A stretch of 64,000 nt of DNA from Gaiellasilicea sp963705515 (GTDB taxonomy: Bacteria > Actinomycetota > Thermoleophilia > Gaiellales > Gaiellaceae), in contig CAVPJV010000008.1 of NCBI GenBank assembly GCA_963705515.1, forward strand, positions 1,116,001 to 1,180,000. The letters are read 5' to 3'. The notes below the pieces were generated by a model. The model saw nothing but the letters and a program-made list of their open reading frames with translations. It searched no databases and had not been told where the DNA came from. Position 1 is the first letter of the stretch; each line of letters opens with the position of its first letter. A program made the translations under genes and the position numbers. This document shows, piece by piece, positions 25,814 to 32,572 of the stretch.

Positions 25814-26375
25814 TCGCGCCCTCGAGCGCCGCAGGCTGGTGATGGATCCCCTCGCCGTGGCCAACGAGCAGATGGTCGGGATCGAGACCCCGGAGCGAAC
25901 GCGGCGGCCAGAGCCGCAGCACGGGGTGGAGGCCGGCAGGCTCTGCCCCCGCCCGGAAGAAGGGGATCGTCCCGATCGCGTCCGCGACGAGCAGCAGCCG
26001 CCGCTCCGGCCACCAGAGCGCCACCTCGCGCCACCAGCGGAGCCGGACGACCGGGCGCAGCTCGAACGGCGTTCCGGGAAGCGCGCGAGGCACGACGTGA
26101 TGCGGGACGCCGAGCCGCCGGGCGACGGCGGCGCAGTCGCGGTTGTGCCGGTCGAGTAGCTGGACGACCCCGGCAGGCTCTCCGAGCTCCCGGACGCGGT
26201 CGTCGAGCCCAGGCCAGTCGACGACGTCGAAGAGCCAGACGCGGCCGTCGACCTCGAGCGCGTGCGACGTGCGCGCCATCCGCTCCTCCTCTATCCAGCC
26301 GGTGGCGTGCGCGATCTCGTCGACGATCCTCACGTGTTCTTTCTCCAGCTGCGCGTCGGGATCGCCGTTGAGCAC
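25743..26375 (-). CDS. Conserved hypothetical protein, MBL-fold-like C-terminal pattern
   Basis: Protein of about 210 residues from the GTG at 26375 (an ATG at 26414 is possible but adds only low-complexity sequence). I cannot assign a function. VWLFDVVDWPGLDDRVRELG and LLLVADAIGTIPFFRAG followed by DPDHLLVGHGEGIH resemble the strands and final His region of metallo-beta-lactamase-fold proteins, but the HxHxDH metal motif is missing, the nearest being LLDRHNRD. It is convergent with fbiC and overlaps its 3' end. It may be a degenerate, non-metal member of that fold. Confidence 0.6.
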   Translation of the reverse strand: MLNGDPDAQLEKEHVRIVDEIAHATGWIEEERMARTSHALEVDGRVWLFDVVDWPGLDDRVRELGEPAGVVQLLDRHNRDCAAVARRLGVPHHVVPRALPGTPFELRPVVRLRWWREVALWWPERRLLLVADAIGTIPFFRAGAEPAGLHPVLRLWPPRSLRGLDPDHLLVGHGEGIHHQPAALEGAIRTGRRRIPRWLLGLPRVIREGS

Positions 26376-26436
26376 GGCCCGAAGGCTACCCCGCCGCCGT
26401 GCCCACGAATCCACGGCGGCGGGGAGTGAGGAGCCG

Positions 26437-26928
26437 CTACGCCGGCGGGAGCAGCACGCGGTCGATCACGTGCACGATCCCGTTCGAGGCGGCCACGTCT
26501 GCCTTGGTCACCTTCGAGCCGTTGATCCGCACGGTCTTGCCCGTGACGCGGATGGTCACCGTCGGGCCGGCGAGCGTCTTCGCAGAGCGGAGCTTCACCA
26601 CTTGCGCAGCGGTGACCTTCCCGGCGACGACGTGGTAGAGAAGCACGCGCTTCAACTGGGCCGGGTTCTTCGCCAACGCGTTCAGCGTCGCCTTCGGCAC
26701 CTTGGCGAAGGCGGCGTTCGTCGGTGCGAAGACGGTGTACGCACCCGGCTTCGACAACGTGCCGGCGAGACCGGCCTTCTTCACGAGCGACAGCAGCGTC
26801 GAGAACTGCGGCGACGACGCGGCGATGGCCGCGATCGAGGGAGCCGCTTCCTGGCGGGCGGGCGCCGCCGAGGCCGCGGGAACCGCGAGGGCGAGTACTG
26901 CGAGAACGGTGATGGCGAGACGTGTCAT
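26437..26928 (-). CDS. Secreted fasciclin-domain protein
   Basis: Protein of 163 residues. A signal peptide MTRLAITVLAVLALAVPAAS is followed by one FAS1 domain: FSTLLSLVKKAGLAGTLSKPGAYTVFAPTNAAFAKVP is the H1 region and LKRVLLYHVVAGKV plus NGIVHVIDRVLLPP the H2 region. FAS1 domains mediate adhesion or ligand binding at the cell surface. The ATG has AAAGGAG about 9 nt upstream. It follows the DUF378 gene by 26 bp and is probably co-transcribed with it from the promoter that faces the CarH-type regulator. Confidence 0.92.
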   Translation of the reverse strand: MTRLAITVLAVLALAVPAASAAPARQEAAPSIAAIAASSPQFSTLLSLVKKAGLAGTLSKPGAYTVFAPTNAAFAKVPKATLNALAKNPAQLKRVLLYHVVAGKVTAAQVVKLRSAKTLAGPTVTIRVTGKTVRINGSKVTKADVAASNGIVHVIDRVLLPPA

Positions 26929-26954
26929 TTCGATCCACTCCTTTCGAGAGGGGT

Positions 26955-27191
26955 TCAGGCGGTGACGGCGGACTGCGAGGACCAGCGGCGGCGGATGGCC
27001 GCCTGCTGGGCGATCTGGTAGACGGCGGCGAGGCCGACGAGGCCGTAGACGATTCGGCTGACGGCGTTCGTCTCGCCGAAGTCGAGGCCGACGAGGGCGG
27101 CGACGAGGTCGAACTCCGCGATCGCGATCAAGCCCCAGTTGAGCCCGCCGACGATCACGAGTACGGCGGCGAGGATGTCGAGTTTCTTCAC
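26955..27191 (-). CDS. DUF378 small membrane protein
   Basis: Protein of 78 residues with two membrane spans, ILAAVLVIVGGLNWGLIAIAEF (about 6-27) and AVSRIVYGLVGLAAVYQIA (about 43-61). The GGLNWGLIA signature is the DUF378 hallmark; its function is unknown. The start is a GTG with GGGAGGG upstream. It heads the operon with the fasciclin gene and diverges from the B12-dependent regulator, with a TTGACA-N18-TAGCTT promoter on the minus strand (27264 to 27241) lying across the operator repeats. Confidence 0.88.
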   Translation of the reverse strand: MKKLDILAAVLVIVGGLNWGLIAIAEFDLVAALVGLDFGETNAVSRIVYGLVGLAAVYQIAQQAAIRRRWSSQSAVTA

Positions 27192-27205
27192 GTGCGATCC
27201 CTCCC

Positions 27206-27234
27206 TGTTCAGTAGTTGTTCAATGTTTGTCCAA
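27206..27234. promoter_or_regulatory. Operator array A, three 11-bp direct repeats (CarH-type)
   Basis: Three copies of TGTYCAR start at 27206, 27217 and 27228, exactly 11 bp apart. CarH tetramers are known to bind three 11-bp direct repeats. This array lies between the DUF378 promoter and its start codon, where binding would block transcription. Confidence 0.65.
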
Positions 27235-27260
27235 GGAAGCTAGCGCATCTACGCCGGTCT

Positions 27261-27289
27261 TGTCAAATCTCTGTCCAAAGTCTGTACGC
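27261..27289. promoter_or_regulatory. Operator array B, three 11-bp direct repeats over both promoters
   Basis: TGTCAAA, TGTCCAA and TGTACGC start at 27261, 27272 and 27283, again at an 11-bp period. The array covers the minus-strand -35 (TTGACA) of the DUF378 operon. On the plus strand it covers a TTGTCA-N19-TACGCT promoter for the regulator itself, with the long 19-bp spacer typical of MerR-controlled promoters. The -10 is 6 nt from the ATG, so the mRNA may be leaderless. Confidence 0.65.
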
Positions 27290-27296
27290 TGTCGGC

Positions 27297-28157
27297 ATGG
27301 ACGGAGCCGCACAGCTGCGGATCGGCGAGCTCGCGCGTCGCACCGGCGTCGCGACGGAGCTCCTGCGGGCGTGGGAGCGGCGCTACGGCCTCTTCACGCC
27401 GGAGCGCACCGCCGGCGGCTACCGGCTCTACTCGGACGACGACGTCCAGCGGGTGCGACGGATGCGGGAGCTGCTCGGAACGGGGCTCTCGGCAGCCGAG
27501 GCGGCCAGGCAGGCCGGCTCCGAGCCACCCGCGCCGGCCGAGGTCGTGCCTGCCGGGGTTGCGCCGAAGGCGGCTGCCTCTGCCGAGCTCCGCCGCGCAC
27601 TCGAGCAGCTCGACGACGCCGCCGCGCATGCCGCGTTCGACCGCCTGCTGGCCGACTACTCCACGCGATCCGTGCTCGCCGGCGTCGTCCTGCCGCTCCT
27701 GCACGAGCTCGGCGCGGGCTGGAAGCGTGGTGAGATCTCCGTCGCGCAGGAGCACTTCGCCTCGAACCTGCTCCGCGGTCGCCTGCTCGGCCTAGCGCGC
27801 GGCTGGGACCGCGGCTCGGGCCGACGCGCGGTGCTCGCGTGTCCGCCGGGCGAGCGGCACGACCTGGGTCTCGTGATCTTCGGGCTCGGACTCAGGGAGC
27901 TCGGCTGGCGGATCACGTTCCTGGGCGCCGACACGCCGCCGGACACGATCGTCGAGACGGTGCAGCAGCTCCAGCCGGAGGCGCTCGTACTCGCCGTCAC
28001 CGACTCCGCGCGGCTCGAGGGAGTCGCCGAGACGGCAGCTCGCCTCCGAGACGCCGGCGCGGCGATCTGGGTCGGCGGCGCCGGGGCCGGAGCAGTCGAC
28101 GGCGCGCGCGTCCTGGGCGGCTCGCCGCTCGAGGCGGCCGAGCAGGTGGCGGGCTAG
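27297..28157 (+). CDS. MerR-family regulator with B12-binding domain (CarH/LitR-type photoreceptor)
   Basis: Protein of 286 residues. The N-terminal MerR helix-turn-helix is LRIGELARRTGVATELLRAWERRYGL (7-32). A helical B12-cap domain follows at about 95-170, then a Rossmann-like cobalamin-binding domain to the end. The cap carries the W-x9-E-H motif (W142, E152, H153) that shields the upper axial face of adenosylcobalamin in CarH, and GERHDLGL holds the candidate lower axial ligand His188. Such proteins bind DNA in the dark as AdoCbl tetramers and release it in light. The 11-bp operator repeats upstream match this mode. Target genes here would be itself and DUF378-fasciclin, which is an inference. 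Confidence 0.88.
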   Translation: MDGAAQLRIGELARRTGVATELLRAWERRYGLFTPERTAGGYRLYSDDDVQRVRRMRELLGTGLSAAEAARQAGSEPPAPAEVVPAGVAPKAAASAELRRALEQLDDAAAHAAFDRLLADYSTRSVLAGVVLPLLHELGAGWKRGEISVAQEHFASNLLRGRLLGLARGWDRGSGRRAVLACPPGERHDLGLVIFGLGLRELGWRITFLGADTPPDTIVETVQQLQPEALVLAVTDSARLEGVAETAARLRDAGAAIWVGGAGAGAVDGARVLGGSPLEAAEQVAG

Positions 28158-29410
28158 ACCTCCAGCTCGAGCAAGTCGTCGACGGTCTCTCGGCGGCGGA
28201 TCAGCCGTGCGTCGCCGCCGCCGACGAGCACCGCGGCCGGCCGGGGGACGCCGTTGTAGTTCGATGCCATCCCGAGCGTGTAGGCGCCGGTGGCTGGGAC
28301 GGCGATCAGATCGCCGCGCCGCGGCTCGGGCAGCTCGGCGCGCTCGATCAGCACGTCCCCCGACTCGCAGTGCTTGCCCGCGATCGTGAAGACGCCGTCG
28401 GGCTCCTCGTCGGCGCGGTTCGCGAGCACGGCCGTGTAGCGCGCCTGATAGAGCTGCGGCCGCGGGTTGTCGGACATCCCGCCGTCGATCGCGACGTAGC
28501 GCCGGTCACCGGCCTGCTTGACCGCGCCGACCCGGTAGAGCGTGAACGCCGTCGGCCCGACGAGGGCGCGGCCCGGCTCGACGATCAGCCTCGGCGCGTC
28601 CAGCCCGCGCATCAGCCAGTCGCGCGAGACCGCGGCCGCGAGCGTCCGCACGAGCTCCTCCACCGGCGGCTCCGGCTCCGCCTCGACGTGCCGGATCCCG
28701 AAGCCGCCGCCGACGTCGATCGTCCGCGGCAGCCAGTCGAGCTCGCTCCGGCAGCGGTCGGCGAACTGGGCCAGCAACGCGATCGCGAGCAGGTGCGCGC
28801 GCACGTCCGCGAGCTGCGAGCCGACGTGGACGTGGAGGCCCTCGACGTCGAGCCCCGCCGCGAGCGAGGCGCGCACCGCCTCGACCGCGTCGTCCTCGTC
28901 CAGCCCGAACTTGGAGCCGCGGTGGCCGGTGCGGATCTTCTCGTGCGTCTCCGCCTCGACTCCCGGCGTGACGCGGACCATGACGCGGCGCACACCCGCG
29001 TCGGCCGCGCGCCGGGGCTCGTCGAGCGCGTCCAGGACGACGAGCGCGCCCGCCTCGGCCGCCGCGCGCAGCTCCTCGTCCGACTTGTTGTTCCCGTGCA
29101 TGAGCAGCCGGTCGCCCTCGATCCCGGCCCGACGCGCGAACGCGAGCTCGCCCAGCGTGGACACGTCCGCGCCGAGCCCTTCCTCGGCGAGCAGGCGCAT
29201 CAGCGCGACGTTCGGGAAGGCCTTCGTCCCGTAGACGACGAGCGCGTCCGGAACGGCCCGCTGGAACATCCGCGCGCGCTCGCGCAGCGCGTCCTCGGCG
29301 TAGACGACGAGCGGCGTGCCGTACCGCTCCGCCAGCTCCGTCACTGGCATTCCGTCGAGCTCCAGCACGCCCGCCGCGACCCTGGTTCCGCCGGGGAACA
29401 GTGCTAGCAT
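28154..29410 (-). CDS. lysA: Diaminopimelate decarboxylase
   Basis: PLP enzyme of 418 residues converting meso-diaminopimelate to L-lysine. VVYGTKAFPNVALMRLL carries the PLP lysine (about residue 62), VEGLHVHVGSQ, IDVGGGFGI and LIVEPGRALVG are the phosphate-binding and barrel motifs, and AGKHCESGD with ASNYNGVPRPA supplies the C-terminal Cys and Tyr. It is convergent with the CarH-type gene, sharing a CTAG, and divergent from leuS; the leuS promoter seems to lie inside its first codons. The ATG at 29410 is used, with a second ATG at MPVTELAERYG possible. Confidence 0.94.
   Translation of the reverse strand: MLALFPGGTRVAAGVLELDGMPVTELAERYGTPLVVYAEDALRERARMFQRAVPDALVVYGTKAFPNVALMRLLAEEGLGADVSTLGELAFARRAGIEGDRLLMHGNNKSDEELRAAAEAGALVVLDALDEPRRAADAGVRRVMVRVTPGVEAETHEKIRTGHRGSKFGLDEDDAVEAVRASLAAGLDVEGLHVHVGSQLADVRAHLLAIALLAQFADRCRSELDWLPRTIDVGGGFGIRHVEAEPEPPVEELVRTLAAAVSRDWLMRGLDAPRLIVEPGRALVGPTAFTLYRVGAVKQAGDRRYVAIDGGMSDNPRPQLYQARYTAVLANRADEEPDGVFTIAGKHCESGDVLIERAELPEPRRGDLIAVPATGAYTLGMASNYNGVPRPAAVLVGGGDARLIRRRETVDDLLELEV
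29405..29410 (+). promoter_or_regulatory. Probable -10 box for the leuS leader
   Basis: TAGCAT, preceded by TGC in an extended -10 arrangement, ends 8 nt before the GTG of the leader peptide. It overlaps the lysA start codon on the other strand. Confidence 0.4.
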
Positions 29411-29418
29411 GCGCGCAA

Positions 29419-29439
29419 GTGAAGCAGCTTCTTTCCTAG
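29419..29439 (+). CDS. leuS leader peptide (MKQLLS)
   Basis: A six-codon frame, GTG AAG CAG CTT CTT TCC TAG, places two consecutive CTT leucine codons just before the attenuator. CTT is rare in this GC-rich genome, where Leu is almost always CTC or CTG, so these codons would be sensitive to charged tRNA-Leu. It is probably translated from a leaderless transcript. Too short to identify except by context. Confidence 0.6.
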   Translation: MKQLLS

Positions 29440-29440
29440 A

Positions 29441-29507
29441 GCAGGAGGCCAGCGCGGCGAGGAGCCGCGAGAGCGTCCCCCGGGCCTCTCCTGCGAGAGG
29501 CTTTTTT
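29441..29507 (+). terminator. Transcription attenuator upstream of leuS
   Basis: A Rho-independent terminator GCCTCTC-CTGC-GAGAGGC (29484-29501) is followed by six T (29502-29507), 16 bp before the leuS ATG. GCAGGAGGCC at 29441-29450 can pair with the terminator's 5' arm (29483-29494, two-base bulge) as antiterminator. A third hairpin CGCGGC-GAGGA-GCCGCG fills 29453-29469. A ribosome stalled on the CTT codons would leave 29441-29450 free, while one at the TAG would cover it: the classical layout. Confidence 0.75.
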
Positions 29508-29523
29508 GTACCCGGAGCCGGCG

Positions 29524-31943
29524 ATGAGCGAGACGTACGACCCGAAGACGATCGAGGAGAAGTGGCAGCGCGTCTGGGACGACGCGCGCGCGTGGCACGT
29601 CGACAACCCGGCCGACCCGGCCGCGGCCGACCGCTCCAAGAGCTACGTGCTCGAGATGCTGCCGTACCCGTCCGGCTCGCTGCACCTCGGGCATCTGCTC
29701 GTCTACACGATCGGCGACGTCGTCATGCGGTTCCGTCGCCGCAACGGCCTGAACGTCCTCCATCCGATGGGTTGGGACGCCTTCGGCCTGCCGGCCGAGA
29801 ACAACGCGATCAAGGAGGGTGGGCACCCGCGCGAGACCACCGAGCGCAACATCGTCAACATCCGCCGGACGATGCGCCGGATGGGCTGGTGGCTCGACTG
29901 GGAGCGGGAGATCTCGACCCACGATCCGCGCTACTACCGCTGGCAGCAGTGGCAGTTCCTCCGCTTCCTCGAGCAGGGACTGGCCTACCGCAAGGGCGCG
30001 CCGGTGAAGTGGTGCCCGAACGACCAGACCGTGATCGCGAACGAGCAGGTGCTCCCCGACGGCACCTGCGAGCGCTGCGGCGCGCTCGTCGAGTCCCGCG
30101 TCTTGGAGCAATGGTTCTTCCGGATCACCGACTACGCGGACGCGCTGCTCGACGACCTCGCCACCGTCGACTGGCCCGAGTCGATCAAGGCGCGCCAGCG
30201 GAACTGGATCGGCCGCTCCGAGGGCGCCGAGCTCGACTTCCGGATCGAGGAGTGGGGCGAGGACGTCACCGTCTTCACGACACGGCCGGACACGCTCTTC
30301 GGGGCGACGTTCTTCGTGCTCGCACCGGAGCACGAGCTGGTTCCGCGGATCGAGTCGGAGGAGGTGCAGGCGTACGTGCGCCATGCCTCGGCGAAGAAGA
30401 CCGAGGAGCGCGCGGCGGCGGTGGAGAAGACCGGTGTCTTCACCGGCCTGCACGCGGTCAACCCCGTCAACGGCGAGCGGATCCCGGTCTACGTCGCCGA
30501 CTACGTCCTCACCGACTACGGCACCGGCGCGATCATGGCCGTCCCCGCCCACGACCAGCGCGACTACGACTTCGCCCAGGCATTCGGTCTGCCGGTGCGC
30601 CAGGTGATCCGGCCGCCGGAGGGGGATGCCGAGCTGCCGTACGTCTCCCATGCGGAGGACGACGTGCTCGTCAACTCCGGCGAGTTCGACGGGCGCCGGC
30701 GCCGGAGGGCGGGCGCCGCATCGTCGAGAAGCTCGCGCAGGACGAGCGCGGCCGGTTCGCCGTCAACTACCGGCTGCGCGACTGGGGCTTCTCGCGCCAG
30801 CGCTACTGGGGCTGCCCGATTCCGGTCGTCTACTGCGACGGCTGCGGGATCGTGCCGGTGCCGGACGACGAGCTGCCGGTCGTGCTCCCGGATGTCGAGG
30901 ACTACAAGCCGAAGGGCCAGCCGCCGCTCGCGCAGGCGGAGGACTGGGTGCGGACGACGTGCCCGCGCTGCGGCGGCGAGGCACGCCGCGAGACGGAGAC
31001 GATGGACACGTTCGTCGACTCCTCCTGGTACTTCCTCCGCTACTGCGACCCGGACAACGACAGCGCTCCCTTCGACCGCGCGCCCGTCGACTACTGGAAC
31101 CCGGTCGACCTGTACATCGGCGGCGTCGACCACGCGACGATGCACATGATCTACGCGCGCTTCTGGATGAAGGTCCTGAACGATCTCGGCTACATCGGCT
31201 TCCGGGAGCCGTTCGCGAGCTTCTTCTCGAACGGCTGGGTGACAACCGGCGGGAAGAAGATCTCGAAGCGCTCGGGCGCAGCCACGGGGCCGGACGCGGT
31301 GATCGAGCGCTACGGCGCGGACGCCGGCCGGCTCTGCATCCTCTTCCTCGGGCCGGCCGACCAGGACATGGAGTGGACGGAGGAGGCGGCGGAGGGCATG
31401 TCGCGCTTCGTCCGGAGGCTGTGGCGGGTCGTCAACGAGGTGGTGGAGAAGGCGCCTGCCGGGGAGCCGGAGGGAGGCCCGCTCGCGCGGAAGGCGCACG
31501 CGACGATCGCGAAGGTGACCGACGACGTCGGCCGCCGCTTCGCCTTCAACACGGGGATCTCGGCCGTGATGGAGCTCGTCAACGAGCTCTCCCCGGACAC
31601 GGGCGGCCGCGACGCGCGCTTCGCGGCCGAGACCGCGGTCTCGCTGATCCAGCCGTACGCACCGCACGTCGCCGAGGAGCTGTGGCAGCGGCTCGGGCAC
31701 GAGCAGCTGTGGGAGCAGCCGTGGCCGGTCGCCGATCCGGCGCTGCTCGAGCGCGACACCGTCGAGGTCGTCCTGCAGGTGAACGGGAAGCTGCGCGACC
31801 GGCTGCAGGTGCCGGCGTCGATCTCCGAGGAGGAGCTCGTCGCCCTCGCGCGCGCGTCGGAGCGAGTGCGCGCGCACCTGAACGGCGGCGAGCCGCGGAA
31901 GACGATCGTCGTCCCCGGCAAGCTCGTGAACTTCGTCGTCTAG
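29524..31943 (+). CDS. leuS: Leucyl-tRNA synthetase (one frameshift)
   Basis: Class I aminoacyl-tRNA synthetase charging tRNA-Leu, 806 residues after correction. YPSGSLHLGHLLVYT carries the HIGH motif (HLGH, about 54-57), WCPNDQTVIANEQV the zinc-type knuckle, TTRPDTLFGATF the CP1 editing domain, and GGKKISKRSG the KMSKS motif. The frame breaks near 30694: GAC GGG C-G CCG should read DGLPAPEGGRRIVEK, so one base is missing, most simply T of a CTG. As leuS is essential this is probably a sequence error. An upstream attenuator with tandem Leu codons suggests control by leucyl-tRNA supply. Start ATG at 29524. Confidence 0.93.
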
Positions 31944-32014
31944 CCCGAAATCCGGCACACAATTGTTGCGGAGGCGTTCACCCTCCGTGACCGTTGTCCC
32001 GGCACGCTCGGGAC

Positions 32015-32572
32015 ATGCCCTCCCTGCCCGTGTCGCGCCGGCGGGCGCTCGTGCTCGCGGCAGCCGCGCTCGCGCTGCTGGCCGTAGCCGGGCGCACGCT
32101 GGCCGGCGCGGGTGCGGCCTCCGAGCAGCCTCCCCAGGCGCTCGTCACCGAGCCTGCCGCTGCGGCGCCGAAGCTGGTCGTCCACGTCGCAGGCGCCGTC
32201 CGGCGACCGGGTCTCTACCGGCTGGCCGAGGGCAAACGCGTCGCCGACGCGGTCGCCCGTGCGGGCGGAGCGACCGCGCCGGCCGACACCGCCGCGATCA
32301 ACCTCGCGGCCCCGCTCGCCGACGGGATGCAGGTGCTCGTGCCGCGTCGAGTCGCGGGTGGCGGTGGCAAGACGGCCGGCAGCCGCGTCAGTCTCAGCTC
32401 CGCCACAGCGGCCGAGCTCGACGCGCTTCCCGGAATCGGGCCGGTGACCGCCCAGAAGATCCTCGACTACCGCGCCGAGCACGGCGGCTTCCGCTCGGTC
32501 GATGATCTCGATGCGATCCCGGGCATCGGCCCTGCGCGCGTCGAGCAGCTTCGGGACGTGGTGTTTCCCTGA
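32015..32572 (+). CDS. comEA: ComEA family DNA-binding competence protein
   Basis: Protein of 185 residues. An N-terminal membrane anchor (ALVLAAAALALLAVAG) precedes an SLBB-like domain, KLVVHVAGAVRRPGLYRLAEGKRVADAVARAGG (about 50-82). A C-terminal double helix-hairpin-helix follows, ELDALPGIGPVTAQKILDYR and LDAIPGIGPARVEQLRDVV. It is the extracytoplasmic double-stranded DNA receptor of natural transformation. The ATG at 32015 is used; an upstream TTG at 31994 is less likely. Its TGA is overlapped by the CTG start of comEC. Confidence 0.93.
   Translation: MPSLPVSRRRALVLAAAALALLAVAGRTLAGAGAASEQPPQALVTEPAAAAPKLVVHVAGAVRRPGLYRLAEGKRVADAVARAGGATAPADTAAINLAAPLADGMQVLVPRRVAGGGGKTAGSRVSLSSATAAELDALPGIGPVTAQKILDYRAEHGGFRSVDDLDAIPGIGPARVEQLRDVVFP

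Noticed and set aside
25743..26375. Active metallo-beta-lactamase-fold hydrolase
   Set aside because: The fold-like pattern is there but the HxHxDH metal motif is missing, so no hydrolase activity is claimed.
29441..29507. T-box riboswitch upstream of leuS
   Set aside because: CGCGAGAGCGTCCC resembles the end of a T-box, but the AGGGTGGNACCGCG core is not present and the space is too short for stem I. The leader-peptide attenuator explains the structures better.
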